Shown here: piece by piece, positions 32,401-43,500 of the stretch
How positions within the stretch are numbered: the first letter of the stretch is position 1
How the letters are laid out: each line of letters opens with the position of its first letter
From: a virus
DNA: 49,396 bases
Reading direction: 5' to 3' (one strand)
Virus record (IMG/VR): IMGVR_UViG_3300024348_000066
Location: 1 to 49,396 of that record
The notes under the pieces: generated by a model
What the model was told of the DNA's origin: nothing
The model's database searches: none
What the model saw: only the letters and a program-made list of their open reading frames with translations
Program-made: the position numbers and the translations under genes

Positions 32401-34730
32401 TATTTGTATTGGTACTTTGATCTACCAAAAATATTGTTTGATATTAAATTACCTCCCGTCCATAAAGTTGTTGATGGTATAATTTGATCTATTACACTTG
32501 TCCAATATGGACTCATTTTTTGAATGAATAAATTTAAATCGGAAATTGTATATGGTGGAAAATCTGTATGTGTAATGTAATCTTGGTAAATGTCTTCTAA
32601 TGTAATATAGTTTTTCTTATATCTTATTAAATTAGAATTTTTAATTTGTTCATGTAACATCTTATCAACGTATTCAAGAAATGTTACCCCCGTTTGTGGT
32701 GTTAAACTGTTTGTACCGAACGTTAATTCCAAATCTCTTGATTTACGATATATGTCATAATCCACAGCTTGAGCCGCAGATAAATAAACTTCAATATTTT
32801 TACGATTTAAAACTAATCCTGAATTATCTGTAAATGATTCTGTTTGATTATTGTCAATTATACTTTTTAATTTATAACCCGTATCTAAACCTGGTAAATT
32901 TCTATATATGTTAAAATAATCTTCACCATAAGTGTAAGGACTATTTTTAGTTACTACATTTTTTATTCTACCTGTTAATGTTGAATTTTCGGTATCAATA
33001 ATTAAAGGTGATTTATGTTGTGGTGTATTATCATACCAACCACTACCTTTTTGGAAAAAGTATTCTGTAGAACCTGTTATTCCTTTTGGTAAGAATGTCT
33101 CCCCGTTAACCGGATAATTATCAGAATTAAATGTTGTTGTTCCTGTAGTTATTCCGGTATAATATGAATACGAAGGATATGTTACACCATTAATAGTTCC
33201 ACCTGTTGGTAAGAATATTGCTGTTTTGTAAGTTTTAGTTCCCGATATAACATCATAAATGTCACTGTTTAAATCGAATGATTTAGGTAAAGATGTTACC
33301 TTATAAACATATTGATTTATTTTAATCATAGGTTCAGGTGCTCCCAAGAATTTTAAGAAAAATTCCAAAGACTGTCTTGTACCTTTTGATTTATATATGT
33401 AAGCTAAATTAACTAATAATCTTCTATAAAATTCATATTCCGCATCAATCAAAGATGTTCCCGATGTTAAACCAGAATATTGTTGAGTTGTTTTACTATA
33501 TAATAATTCATCTAAACCTTTCTCATCAATTAAGTTAATTGTATCTAACCCTAAAGTATTTGCTAAGTTTTTTAATAATACATCAGGTACGTTATTAATA
33601 CCGTCATAACTTACATTTCTCATGTAAGCAATATTATCTATGTATTTTTTTACACTATCAAAACTTTGTCCATATAATTGAAATAATGATTCGGCCTTTT
33701 TATCTGGACTATCAAATTCGAACAATTGAGGTGATGTTAAAAACCTAACGAATAAATTAGACTTATAATCATCAATTTCATCTGCTATGTTACTTAAATT
33801 TGTTAAATAACTATCGTATTCTAAACCTGTAATTTTAATGTTCCAATCTTCCTTATCGGATAATGGCCAACTATAATTTACGGAAATTAATTCAGTTTTT
33901 GTTTCATCAAAACTATCTCTCGGTACCTTAAAACTTGAAGTATATTTTGGAAACGTATCTCTATTTAATAAACTTTCCTCTAAATCATCTAATCCACTAA
34001 AAAACTCATCTACGGTTTTATCGTTTGGTTTTAATAATATATCAGATGAGTATGTTGAACCAGTAAATGGTTTACCACTTACCTTTAATGAAATTATATT
34101 ATCACTATTAGGTTCAATATATGAAATTACATCATATGTTTTTCCACTTATTGAAATTAAATAATTTTTAAAAGAACTATAAAAATCTCTGTTTTTATTA
34201 ATTGAAGGTAATATGGTATTACTTTTTGGTGTAACCATAACAATCGAAAATGGATTGTATAGTTTACTATATTCAACTTGAAACTGAGTGGTATTACTTA
34301 TATTATCATATGTAATATTATTAGCAGTAAAATTTGTTACTTTAATTAAACTATTAGAATCAATTAAAATAGCGGCAGGAAAATTATTAATTATATTAGT
34401 TGTTGCAACACCTAATCTACTTTTTAATGATCCGAATAAAGATTTAGCTGCGTCATTTTTAGACCCTTTAAATTTTATTTCTTTATTTTTTGTTGCCGCA
34501 CCGCTTGCAGTTGTACTTGAAGTTTGTCCTTTTAAATCATCTAATGTTAAAAAATTAGAAAACGGATTTGTTTTAAAATTCTTAGTATCTCTTTGTATTA
34601 CCTCACTATCTAACGCAAAGTTCGTATTAGTCAACTGACCAGTACCCGTGGTAATTTGATTACCAACTAGATTGTCGCTGAATGTATCAGCACCACTCGC
34701 AGCTTGACTTGGAACTTTATATTTTGCCAT
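29412..34730 (-). CDS. Giant baseplate-tail protein with Pro-Thr repeat region, 1772 aa
   Basis: Two-part protein. Residues 1 to about 1010 look like a baseplate protein. '[20 protein letters not shown]', '[20 protein letters not shown]' and '[20 protein letters not shown]' then [11 protein letters not shown] follow the pattern of P2 gpI/tail-protein-I-like baseplate proteins, which join the wedge to fibres. Residues about 1010-1690 are Pro-Thr linkers carrying seven copies of a 14-residue module C-(N/S)-F-x-V-D-V, one Cys-rich domain shared with the 162-aa protein, and two arrays of N-(V/I)-P-T repeats. The last 100 residues are a small domain ('[20 protein letters not shown]') then a Glu/Gly-rich end. 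It would place an extendable stalk of small modules on the baseplate. One-base overlap (TAATG) with the 303-aa gene upstream. Confidence 0.8.
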   Translation of the reverse strand: MAKYKVPSQAASGADTFSDNLVGNQITTGTGQLTNTNFALDSEVIQRDTKNFKTNPFSNFLTLDDLKGQTSSTTASGAATKNKEIKFKGSKNDAAKSLFGSLKSRLGVATTNIINNFPAAILIDSNSLIKVTNFTANNITYDNISNTTQFQVEYSKLYNPFSIVMVTPKSNTILPSINKNRDFYSSFKNYLISISGKTYDVISYIEPNSDNIISLKVSGKPFTGSTYSSDILLKPNDKTVDEFFSGLDDLEESLLNRDTFPKYTSSFKVPRDSFDETKTELISVNYSWPLSDKEDWNIKITGLEYDSYLTNLSNIADEIDDYKSNLFVRFLTSPQLFEFDSPDKKAESLFQLYGQSFDSVKKYIDNIAYMRNVSYDGINNVPDVLLKNLANTLGLDTINLIDEKGLDELLYSKTTQQYSGLTSGTSLIDAEYEFYRRLLVNLAYIYKSKGTRQSLEFFLKFLGAPEPMIKINQYVYKVTSLPKSFDLNSDIYDVISGTKTYKTAIFLPTGGTINGVTYPSYSYYTGITTGTTTFNSDNYPVNGETFLPKGITGSTEYFFQKGSGWYDNTPQHKSPLIIDTENSTLTGRIKNVVTKNSPYTYGEDYFNIYRNLPGLDTGYKLKSIIDNNQTESFTDNSGLVLNRKNIEVYLSAAQAVDYDIYRKSRDLELTFGTNSLTPQTGVTFLEYVDKMLHEQIKNSNLIRYKKNYITLEDIYQDYITHTDFPPYTISDLNLFIQKMSPYWTSVIDQIIPSTTLWTGGNLISNNIFGRSKYQYKYGCQPVEIFDFVYPEITGSTTHYFEDEILWMDEQLGLSTEYTDGNEEDGELEHDGYIKFFPTFEIDGIIYSGSTDDPSTYVLVSGDTTSGGTSARLYTYTSDTLSTGQTVNNTLDPDYTEIMSLWRKAITGTTAYINTYSGATIDDKGKNTEYGLLIGRSSITGTTKQSLFSLEFYIDNQGDEKIKITSYKYGPHDCTVDDYLSFGITAIGNNDVKDCRFSGGSAAYWYGPTPTPTNTPIPTSTPTTTPSPTPTPLPATATPVPTATPVPTATPLPTATVTPLPATATPTATPTLGPATETPTPTPTPNCSFAVDVEIFYGTPTPTPTNTPTPTPTPDCNFSVDVEIFYGTPTPTPTNTPTPTPTPDCNFNVDVLVIFSTPTPTPTNTPTPTPTPDCNFSVDVIVENSTPTPTPTSTNTPTDTPTPTPTPDCNFSVDVIVENSTPTPTPLPATNTPTPTPTPDCNFSVDVIVENSTPTPTPLPATNTPTPLPEIATNTPTPTNTSTPTPSPEPATNTPTPTPDCNFSVDVIVENSTPTPTPLPTDTPTPTPSPIPATNTPTPTSTPSPIPATNTPTPTSTTTPATYTPTPTSTTTPTPTPVSCECVTVYNESGDRSIIFQYVRCSDGNLTSLTVPSGANRTVCVQEGTDIESDDIGLLTVEANGTPCTVNGDCANPATPTPTPEPTNVPTNIPTNVPTNVPTNVPTNIPTNVPTNVPTSTPDPNFYFLAEEYGCNELGNCDYLGELYISNPVDLTIAPIPRYRLDPTSGLILRVITSVSPQVALITNMSGSGQINCNALCAQPATATPLPATATPVPTNVPTNIPTNVPTNIPTNVPTNIPTNVPTNIPTNVPTNVPTLEPTPTPLPATNTPTPTPLPDGVSAFGSTDGNFQQCGAGFEPNDYEFDRTYYVDFTSPRNMNGYVVVYLTDNSPLSIPFNQGDTSASLTVPCGCGSVCESIQYVMSIIYSTPTPTPEPLLPTSTPEPTEEGGGGEIPF
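29843..29956 (-). repeat. 24-bp tandem repeat, four perfect copies plus a partial
   Basis: Units start at 29843, 29867, 29891, 29915 and 29939 (partial, 18 bases). Each encodes N-V-P-T-N-I-P-T. No base differences between the four complete copies, which points to recent expansion. Confidence 0.85.
30252..30355 (-). repeat. Degenerate 12-bp tandem array (N-V/I-P-T)
   Basis: A second array of the same peptide repeat with more base differences between units (GGTACGTT / GGAACGTT / GGTATATT variants), so it is older or has been shuffled. Confidence 0.7.
30800..31470 (-). repeat. Seven tandem modules of a Cys-Asn-Phe beta unit, period about 96 bp at best
   Basis: Seven copies of a segment encoding C-(N/S)-F-x-V-D-V-x-V/I, each flanked by Pro-Thr codons. 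The copies near 30961-31056 and 31057-31152 are almost identical over a 96-base period (32 codons); others differ in linker length. Each has a single Cys. Confidence 0.8.
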
Positions 34731-35641
34731 TAGATATTAGTAATTGTGTCAAAGTTTAAAGTTTCATCAATATCATTACGATTTTCTCTAACCTCATAAA
34801 GAGTTTCATTAAAGTCGTCTTTGATTTCGAATAAGTTGTATTGTTTATAGATGTTATTATCTTTATCGTAAATTGTGTAAATACCTGGAGTAACCGCCTT
34901 AGTTTGATTACCGTAAAGAGCATTTGCAAGTGTTGACGCATCATGTTCAACCATATCAATTTCGATAGTTGTTGGGTTCATATATGTATTTGATAAAATA
35001 ACCATTTGACCTGGACTACCAATAAATGGAACGGTATTTGGTTTGTTTGACGGTGCCGACGATGGTGTAATTGTTAAAAACATAAAGTTTGTTGCACCTT
35101 CACTATATTGATATCTTACTGACTTTTGTGTTGAACTATTTAGATTCGCCGTAACAGGAGTACAATAAAAAGAAGACGTAACAATTTTATAGAAATTTGG
35201 TGTTTTTTGTTTGTTATTAGAATTTATATATTCAATCCTATAACCAACTAAACCTTGTGGTGTAAATTTATTTCTATCTTCAGACTTAACATTTGATAAA
35301 TCCAAGATTAGTCCTCTTACTGATGGTAGTGATGCTAAAACACCACAATCCATAATTGTTGTTCTAATTTGTTTTGGTCTGATATGAAGTGTGTATATTC
35401 CTAAATCTGGAAAATCTGTCGCATTTAATTTAAGATTATATAAACCTCCTAAAATTTCTACACCACTTTCTCCACCAGTGTTTCCATTATGTAAAATAGG
35501 TGTTAATACCTGATTTGGGGTTAATTTCTTTAATACTGTTGTTGTTGTTGAGATCCGATTGGGTGCATAATGATAAAGTATTTCTACGTCATCAGGTGAT
35601 ACATCCGCCGGTCTAACTATTCCATATGATCCTACTGCCAT
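34730..35641 (-). CDS. Virion structural protein, 303 aa
   Basis: Begins '[20 protein letters not shown]' and is beta-rich with Thr/Asn loops ('[20 protein letters not shown]', then '[12 protein letters not shown]', '[20 protein letters not shown]'), ending in an acidic helix '[19 protein letters not shown]'. No T4 homologue is obvious. Proteins of this length and start sit in the baseplate/tail cluster of marine T4-like phages, as I recall, without a known role. The 303-aa stop overlaps the start of the giant baseplate gene (TAATG), so the two are made together and may form a subcomplex. A TATTTATA element lies 10 bases before its ATG. Confidence 0.75.
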   Translation of the reverse strand: MAVGSYGIVRPADVSPDDVEILYHYAPNRISTTTTVLKKLTPNQVLTPILHNGNTGGESGVEILGGLYNLKLNATDFPDLGIYTLHIRPKQIRTTIMDCGVLASLPSVRGLILDLSNVKSEDRNKFTPQGLVGYRIEYINSNNKQKTPNFYKIVTSSFYCTPVTANLNSSTQKSVRYQYSEGATNFMFLTITPSSAPSNKPNTVPFIGSPGQMVILSNTYMNPTTIEIDMVEHDASTLANALYGNQTKAVTPGIYTIYDKDNNIYKQYNLFEIKDDFNETLYEVRENRNDIDETLNFDTITNI

Positions 35642-35651
35642 ATTCTTTTAT

Positions 35652-35659
35652 TATAAATA
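35652..35659 (-). promoter_or_regulatory. TATTTATA element before the 303-aa structural gene
   Basis: Coding-strand octamer, 10 bases before the ATG at 35641, in a 24-base gap. Confidence 0.45.
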
Positions 35660-35665
35660 TAAATC

Positions 35666-36831
35666 TTATTGTTTTTTAACTTTAAAAAATCCATTTCCAT
35701 AAACATCTAACTCACTCATGTTGTCAATTTCACCCAATCTTAGATTAACCTCCATGACACCTTGACGTCCTCTTTCCACAAAAATGTCAGAATATACTGT
35801 TGGGTCATCTATAAAACCTAAGAAATGTTCATTTCTTGTTATAACTTTATTAAAGACCTCCTCTTTAGTAAATGCCGAAGTTGTTCCTGTAATCATTGTA
35901 TAACCATCTGCGAAGTCCATGTAAAATAACTTATTATCTTCACTTGATAAAGTGTAACCCGTAAATAACGAACCTGAGTATGTTCCTGTCGTATATAAAG
36001 AACTACTTACTGTTGTTTCCCCATATTTTTTTAATTCACCGATTTTACTACCTCCAATTGCAGCATATCTAAATGTGGTATTACCTGTATTGTTTGTATA
36101 ATCTAAATCATTCAAATAATTTTGGTAGTTACTTCCTGTGTAATAAATGTTACCAGGTAGAGTAAAACCAGTGGAAGTTCCTAACGTATTACTTATTGTT
36201 ACTCCTGTTGATATTGTTATGTTTTTTGTTATTTTATCTTTATTCCAAGGTGAGTCTAATGATAATGTAAGAGTATAACTACCCGTCATACTACCTGTTA
36301 CAGTTGGGTAGGTATGTGAAGACGTTGGAAAATTACATATAAAACTCCACTATTAACTGTTAAACCAGATGTGTGCCCGTCTCCCCAATTAATTGTATAT
36401 GTTTGGTCAACAATTTTTCTTAACTTATTTGGATTTACTGTATTATAAACTGTCACAACAGACCCCGTTTGTTTATAAGTAAAATTTATTAATTGTTCAA
36501 CCTGTTCAACATTTCCATCAAATGAAACCATAACACCCATTTCATCCGCATCAGCTTCTAAATAAATTGGTAATGTATAACTAAGATTTAAACTACCCGT
36601 TAATCCTGTCCAAGATGAACCGTTCCACATATATGAACCTGTAGGTAAACTACCCGTAACATTATTTACAACATAACCACTATATGGTGTAAATCCTGTT
36701 GGTAAAAAACCTGGATCATCTGACCATGGTATTAAGTTATTTTGATTATCATACCAAAAAGATCCTGTTAATGAATGTAGATGAACATCAGGTATTTGTC
36801 TTTTTAATATGGTATATTCGTTCTTTTTCAT
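35666..36831 (-). CDS. PKD-like structural protein, split by a one-base frameshift
   Basis: Two frames that together make one protein of 388 residues. The first (36831-36298) ends '...INWGDGHTSGLTVNSG' then VLYVIFQRLHIPTQL-stop; the second (36289-35666) begins 'MTGSYTLTLSLDSPWNKDK'. If one T is added in the T4 run at 36332-36329, the frame instead reads 'VLYVIFPTSSHTYPTVTGSM' and goes on into TGSYTLTLSLDS. 'WGDG...HTYP..GSYTLTLS' is the signature of a PKD-type beta-sandwich domain, which the break cuts in half. A real gene with this domain split into two is implausible, so this is a frameshift: programmed, mutational or from sequence error. The product would be a tail or baseplate structural protein. 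Start ATG 36831; it follows the 601-aa gene after 4 bases. Confidence 0.75.
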
Positions 36832-36835
36832 TTTA

Positions 36836-38641
36836 TTATATTACATCAAATGTTATACTTGCATATTTTCCATTATCATATGAACTTGTTATTGTGAAAT
36901 TATAAACTCCTTCACCCAATGTTACATATTGTGTACTGTCAGGTGCTGTTAAAGCTGGCGATGTGGCATTTAAAAATATATCACCAGCAACAAAACCACT
37001 ATTCGAACCACCACTTGTTGTTCCACCAAAAACATTTAAAGTAACTTTTACACTATAACTAGCATATACTGTTAACGTTCCTACCGCATAACCATTATTA
37101 GAATATCCTGCATTTGTTGATCCTGTCACACTATATGGTAAAGGAGTTGGTGTATTTGTTGGTGGTAAAGGAGTTGGTGTTGCGGTTATTGGTCCTGCTG
37201 TTGGGGTTTCTGTTGGTGGTAAAGGAGTTGGTGTATTTGTTGGTGGTAAAGGAGTTGGGGTTGGGGTTGGTGCACATGATATTTCACCATAAAACACGGA
37301 TGAAATTGATGCAATTACTCCTGATAATGAATTATTTTGAATACAATCATTAATTACTTGTGGTCCAATACCAAATGTCTCCGTAACTTCACTACCCTCA
37401 CAATTAAAATATCTAACAGTTCCACCAAAATCAACTTCAAAACTTACTGACGTTACACAAGGACTTTCTGTAGGTGTTGGGGTTATTGTAGGAATTACCG
37501 TAGCCACAGGTGTAGGTGTTGAAGTTGGGAAAGGTGTTGACGTTGGTCTAGGTGTCGCCGTAACTCCACCGATAGGTGTTGGAGTTGGGGTTGATACTGG
37601 TAATAATACTCCACCTCCTTTTTCGTAGAATGTTATACTATCAGTCGTTGTATAACCTGTGCCTATTCTACCTAACTTTGTTGTTCCCGTATATCTATAT
37701 ATTTGATACGTTCTTTCATAATGATCAAAATCAATTTGATAATACATATCTTTTTCTTCTGTTATATTATAACTTGTTGTTTGACCTGAATTTATAAAAT
37801 CTAATATTTCACCTCTATCCGCATTGAAAAATTTTGCCGTCATGAAAAACGTATTCATTCCGTGATAAAAATTTCTATTATACGTTACTTGATTTGGTAT
37901 AGTAAATGTTTGACCTGTCCATCCAATTAATGTAGTTCCTGTGGTTGGTATATTAACTTGTGTTATTTCATTATTTTCATTTGTAAATAATATAGTTTGT
38001 ATTGTGGTTCCAGTTCCAAAAACATATTGATCTAATGTTGTTGTTCCGCTTAAATTAGTGTCAGTTAAAACACTCTCATTATCAAACCAAAACAAATACA
38101 TGTTTTCTTTGTTTCGATAATTTGAACCCGTAAAAACAGGAACATATATATTATATCCATAGTTACTACCTGTATGAAAATATTTTTCACCTAAGGGTAA
38201 TGATAAATTTTTAGAATTTATTAATCTTCTGTTTTGTCTTGTTGGTGGTTCACATGTTAAAACATAATTTGTTATACTACCAGGTGTTTTATAAAACTCT
38301 AACCTAAAAAAACTTTCAATTGACTGTTTTGTCATCAACTGATTTTCTTGTGTTGATATACCTACAGGATTATAATCTAAAACATAATTTGGTGTGTCTC
38401 CACTTGAAAAATAAAATTGAAACCATATATCTGTTTGTGACATTGTAATACCACTGATTGTTTTATCATATGGTTTATGAATGTATCTAACTGTTTCATA
38501 ATTTTTAGATGGATTAATAATATCTTTTAAAATCTCATCTTCAAAATCGGCAAGATTATCCTGCCAACCCAAATCTGTTCTAAAATTTTGTTCACTATTA
38601 ACTACAATATTTAAATTGTTACTATTTTTTAAAATTTCCAT
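36836..38641 (-). CDS. Structural protein with C-terminal Pro-Thr modules, 601 aa
   Basis: Residues 1 to about 345 form a beta-rich structural part ('NIVVNSEQNFRTDLGWQDNL', 'YETVRYIHKPYDKTISGITM', many TGTT turns). A first PT linker ('TPTPTPIGGVTATPRPTSTP') then leads to a Cys-bearing domain ('CVTSVSFEVDFGGTVRYFNC', 'SVFYGEISCAP'), a second linker '[20 protein letters not shown]', and a final 90-residue beta domain ('YSVTGSTNAGYSNNGYAVGT', 'VKVTLNVFGGTTSGGSNS'). It is thus a structural protein carrying the same removable surface modules as the 526-, 552- and 1772-aa proteins. One-base overlap with the 620-aa gene (TAATG). Confidence 0.75.
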   Translation of the reverse strand: MEILKNSNNLNIVVNSEQNFRTDLGWQDNLADFEDEILKDIINPSKNYETVRYIHKPYDKTISGITMSQTDIWFQFYFSSGDTPNYVLDYNPVGISTQENQLMTKQSIESFFRLEFYKTPGSITNYVLTCEPPTRQNRRLINSKNLSLPLGEKYFHTGSNYGYNIYVPVFTGSNYRNKENMYLFWFDNESVLTDTNLSGTTTLDQYVFGTGTTIQTILFTNENNEITQVNIPTTGTTLIGWTGQTFTIPNQVTYNRNFYHGMNTFFMTAKFFNADRGEILDFINSGQTTSYNITEEKDMYYQIDFDHYERTYQIYRYTGTTKLGRIGTGYTTTDSITFYEKGGGVLLPVSTPTPTPIGGVTATPRPTSTPFPTSTPTPVATVIPTITPTPTESPCVTSVSFEVDFGGTVRYFNCEGSEVTETFGIGPQVINDCIQNNSLSGVIASISSVFYGEISCAPTPTPTPLPPTNTPTPLPPTETPTAGPITATPTPLPPTNTPTPLPYSVTGSTNAGYSNNGYAVGTLTVYASYSVKVTLNVFGGTTSGGSNSGFVAGDIFLNATSPALTAPDSTQYVTLGEGVYNFTITSSYDNGKYASITFDVI

Positions 38642-40503
38642 TAACAGTTAGTTTTATTTTTATAATTATTAAAACTATTAAATCCATCAGATTTATTTGT
38701 GTATGATTTTTCATTTCTTAAATAGAAATTAATATCACTTACAACATAGTGTGTATTATTCATATATGGAAATCTTGTTCCATTACCATCTTGGTCTACA
38801 AATCCATGATCATATAAATCTCTCCATTTCCATAATTTATCATCATTATCGTAAATTGCATTTTCAGGTAAATTGATTAAATCGTTTGTTTTTGAACTTT
38901 CGATATATGGCGATAATTCTCTTAGTTTAACTCTGTAGTGAGGTTGGTAATAATACCCAACCGGATTTGATGATGTTGCACCAGAATAATAAGAACCTGA
39001 ATCTTGAGAGTGATAAAATAATCTATTACTTCCACCTACCGTTGTTCCAGAAAAAATTGTTTTATGTGAAAATTTATGAAACGCCTCACTAATAATTCTT
39101 TCTTTTAATTCTTTTCTATTGTATTCAACAAAGGCACCTGTAAGACCTGTGGTTCCTACTGGTATAGTTGTTCCACCAGTAAACGTTACACCCGTATAAT
39201 TGTAGGTACTACCTAATATTGTATTTGTTTTACCACTGAACGTTTGTGTTAATCCTGTCATTGCCCTTTCAACCGATGTTGTTCCACTAAATTGATTATC
39301 CAACCAATTATCATGAAAATTAAATTTAAATCCTACTTTTGGTGGGTAATCAAATAATCCGTTACCATTTTTAAAAATTATACTTACATAAACTTCTGTT
39401 GGTGTGTAACCCAAATTATTAGTTATTCCTGTTAATGAGAATGTTTCTTTAAAATCGAATAATACAGATTCTTGTCGATTTCTTTCTACTAATATATCAT
39501 TTTCTTGTAGTGGGTTTTCAAATAATATTTTTCTTTCGTCTTCAAAAATTGATGATTCAAAACCAACTTTATCCATAATATATTGTTGGTCTCCTGTTAA
39601 TGTTTTATGTTTATGAACATAATATTGTGACGTTGTTCCTGAAATATTTTTAATGTCTAAACATCTTTTACCTAAAACAAATGTTACTCCACTCAAAGTG
39701 TGTCCCGTTGTAAATTCACTTTTAAATAAATTAACAACATAATTTTCGGAATTGTAAACTTCATTACCAACACTATCAATATAAAAAATTTTACTATTAA
39801 CTGATAATCCACTTAACATCGTTGATCCGGATAATATGATATACTCCCCTTGTGACATTCCGTGTTCAATAGGTGATGTTAATGTATAATAATTTCCATT
39901 ATCTTCAACTCTAAATGGTATTCCATTACCGGCAACAAAGTTAAAATTAGTTCCATCTGATAAAGTATAGTTCATAGTGAATCCACTATCTTGTCCATTC
40001 ACATAACTTAAATATAAATTCCAATTTTTATAAGGAGCGTCGATTGATGTTGTGATGGTATGGCCGGTGTATCTTCCAAATGGTGTTCCGTCAAATAAAT
40101 CAATTTTTGGTATTACATTTGTTGTTCCTAATGTAGATCCAGATGAAGGGGTTGTCCTTTCTCGTAAAACATCATTTCTTAAAAATGCAAATTCATTATA
40201 TGGTACAAATCCTAAATCATTTTCTGTTCCGTCACCACATAAATAAAGGTTTCTTAATAGTGGAATATAATCAGTAAAACCATTATACATGTTTCTAAAA
40301 ACCATTTTTAATTTACCATATATTTTATAATTAAAACTTTGGTTTCTTTCATCATCAAATAATTCGGTTAGATTTAACATTATATTTCTATCACCTTCTC
40401 TCATCAATGTCTCATCATTATCTAATTTAACATTGAGATTAAGATCCTGTTCATCAGCCTTAAAATATCTTTTACTCGGTAATAAAATTTCTTTCTTTTT
40501 CAT
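38641..40503 (-). CDS. Virion structural protein, 620 aa
   Basis: Begins 'MKKKEILLPSKRYFKADEQD' and continues as a large beta-rich protein with helical patches ('FDDERNQSFNYKIYGKLKMV', 'NFHDNWLDNQFSGTTSVERA'). There are no PT linkers. Many 'SGTT', 'TGGTT' and 'YTG' turns recur, as in the neighbours. The C-terminal 130 residues ('YYYQPHYRVKLRELSPYIES', 'KWRDLYDHGFVDQDGNGTRF') look like a compact domain ending in Asn/Lys-rich sequence. It lies between the 1203-aa and 601-aa genes in the baseplate cluster, in the place of T4 wedge genes 7-10, but no direct match can be claimed. Confidence 0.75.
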   Translation of the reverse strand: MKKKEILLPSKRYFKADEQDLNLNVKLDNDETLMREGDRNIMLNLTELFDDERNQSFNYKIYGKLKMVFRNMYNGFTDYIPLLRNLYLCGDGTENDLGFVPYNEFAFLRNDVLRERTTPSSGSTLGTTNVIPKIDLFDGTPFGRYTGHTITTSIDAPYKNWNLYLSYVNGQDSGFTMNYTLSDGTNFNFVAGNGIPFRVEDNGNYYTLTSPIEHGMSQGEYIILSGSTMLSGLSVNSKIFYIDSVGNEVYNSENYVVNLFKSEFTTGHTLSGVTFVLGKRCLDIKNISGTTSQYYVHKHKTLTGDQQYIMDKVGFESSIFEDERKILFENPLQENDILVERNRQESVLFDFKETFSLTGITNNLGYTPTEVYVSIIFKNGNGLFDYPPKVGFKFNFHDNWLDNQFSGTTSVERAMTGLTQTFSGKTNTILGSTYNYTGVTFTGGTTIPVGTTGLTGAFVEYNRKELKERIISEAFHKFSHKTIFSGTTVGGSNRLFYHSQDSGSYYSGATSSNPVGYYYQPHYRVKLRELSPYIESSKTNDLINLPENAIYDNDDKLWKWRDLYDHGFVDQDGNGTRFPYMNNTHYVVSDINFYLRNEKSYTNKSDGFNSFNNYKNKTNC

Positions 40504-40516
40504 TTTTTAGTTTTTA

Positions 40517-43500
40517 TTAAGGAACTTGGTTTTCACATTCAAGTAAATTAAATGCCCCTTTAGGACCAAATAAATCTACAAACTTATCCATTCCCGTTTT
40601 ACCCGCCATTAGTCCAAAATAAAAATGAAATGGTGTCGAAAGGATTTGTCTATTTCCACTGTAATAATCAAATGTTGGTCTTATGATATAATCAATTGAA
40701 CTACTCCAAAATTGTGAGTGCCAACCATTTGTTATTGTAATACCTTGGTATGTAAAACCACTTGTTGCGGGTCCGACTCTAGTGTATAATGTTCCTCCTG
40801 TTGGTGCGGAAATATATTGTCCCGACCCACCAGATAATAATTGATTTGTAGAACCTGTTACATGTAAATAAGTAAAACCAGGATATTCAAAATTATAGTC
40901 CTCGTGGCTATCGACAGGATTCACATCAACAATATCAAAATCAATTTGATCTGTACCATCTCCATTTATTGTTAAACCACTAAAAGTATAAGTCATTGGT
41001 AATAACAAATATTTGTCTGACGAATCATTTGGTGCCCCATTAATATTATAAGCATATGTCATTCCTTGTAAAGGTTGTAATTCAACAGAACTGTAATCCC
41101 AAGATTGACTATCTTTATATTCATTATATGGGCCAAATCCTTCACCTCCCTTATCCCACAAATAAAATGGTACTTTTTGTGAAGATCCATAAGTATCTGA
41201 ATCCCAACCCAATCTTCCCGGCTCATTTAAACACGCTCTAATTCTTTCACCATCTTCTTTTAGATCGAAAGTAACCGGTAATGGTCCATATTGAGAGTTT
41301 ACGGTTTTAAAAACTTCAGGATAAATCTCAGGATCTAACTTATTGAATTGATATGCAAGATATTTTGAATTTTCTAAATCAAATCCTTCTATACCGGCTT
41401 CATTATTAATAGATAATAATTGTAGAATATCCCCATCTAATATTTGAGTTAAACCTATCTTATTTTGAAATCCTTTGTTGGTGAAAAACATATCTAAATT
41501 TCCGAGAGCTCCCCCGATATCCATTCTATAATTAATTGCCAATCCAAGTAAATCTCCAATGTCTTGATATGAAGTAGGTCCAATACTTCTTGATACTGAA
41601 CAATTTGGATCTAATCTTTTATCAACACATATTTCTTTAATAAATTCATCTCTTGGCCCTAAATCTACAAATGTTGTAGGGTGATTTAATTCGTTAGGTA
41701 TAAAATTATCATTTTTAAATTTAGCTGATCTATAATAAAATTTATTAACTCCGTTACCTACGAATCTTACTAATGTCCTACAATATCTTATTAATTTTTC
41801 ATTATTACTACTTATAGCTCTAGTAACTCCTTTAGCTTTAAATTGTAAAAAATATAGTGATCCTGATAACCAGTTATCAATAAAACCATAATTAACGACT
41901 CCACCACAAAACATTTTACCCACTCGTTTTCTTCTATAGTATTCTCTCAATATACCTGTTAATCTTGCTGGAGTTTGAGTACCTGGAACAATATAAAAAA
42001 CTCCGTTTGCGAATTCACTTCTTGCACTTGGGGTTGCGTATCCTCCATTATAATTATAACTTTCACAAGCAAAATCTTGAACACCTGTTACGAATGGATT
42101 ACCTGAATTATATGGATAATATGATTCTGGCACATTTATTGCTCCCCCATAAATTGCGGTGGAGATTAATATATTACCTGCACTTAATTCTGTTTTTAAT
42201 TGTGCATTAGTTTGAACATATTTTCTTCCTATATTTTCTGGTAAAAGTGTAGCATTATAACCGCAACCTTTAAATTCACTCGTATTACTAGTATTCGTAA
42301 CAAAATACCCTGTAACCAAATTATCATCATATAATGTATCATAATAACCACAACTACTATTTCCACTATAAGATATGCCAGAACCATTTCCACCTCCAAT
42401 AGTGGAACTTTCATCTGAACATTCGACGCATTCAGGATAATTAATTAAACTTAATTTTGTTTGATTATTAATAACAAATTCTGTAAGTCTTGATCTTAGA
42501 GGTCTATTCCTTTTTGCCGCAACAGAAATTAACGCTTCGACTATAAATCCTAAAATAAAAACTGTAAAATTTAAAAATTGTAATGTTAAAAATTTAATAA
42601 CAAAATCCAACACTAATAAAAAATCGGCAATTAATAATGGAAATGTATAATTCTTTATACCAAAATTTGATGGTGGTGTTAGTTTATCTCCACAATCTTC
42701 TTCTTCACTTGGAATTGTGTCATTTATATTAGCGAAACCGACTTGTCCAATTAAATTTGTACCGTTATATCTCTGTTGAAATGACGATACTGTATAGACT
42801 TTATTATATGTGAATCTGTAAAAATAATCTTGTGGATAATATTCACCTCCATCATTATTTAAAATTAATGGTAAAGCCTCAGATGGATAATCACTTAGAC
42901 TTGTTGAGAACGCATATGATTTATCATTTGGAACATCATAAGAAAATCCACCTAACGTTTCGGTTAATTGATACTCTCTTATGTTTGGTAACAAATAATC
43001 GGCATTAAATCTAACTCTTGTTAAATCATTATCATTCATGTTAATTCTAAATCTATAACATCCTGATGTTGGAATACCTCTATTAATATCATTAGTTATT
43101 TCATTCTCACCAAATTCATTTGTAATTACATAGTCCATGTTCATAATAACCGGTAATACAAATCCACCGTCATCGGGTATATCCTCATTTATATTAACAA
43201 CTTCTAAACGTGGGTAATTGTTATCATCTTTTTGAGGTGTAAATCTAATAGCTTCAATCTTACCTGACTTAGCAACTAAATCACATTTTCTTCCCATTTT
43301 TCTTCTTGGGGTACAAGCTTTATTAATTGCATTTTTACTACTGTCAGTAAAAATACCACCAATTACATATGCTTTAGGTTGAATATTAACTCCGTTTTCT
43401 GTTAAGTCAAAATCTGTTCTTGTAATACCAATCTCACATAAAGATTCATTTCCCCAAAAAGGATAAACTTGAATGATTTTATTTATACTAACAATTTGTG

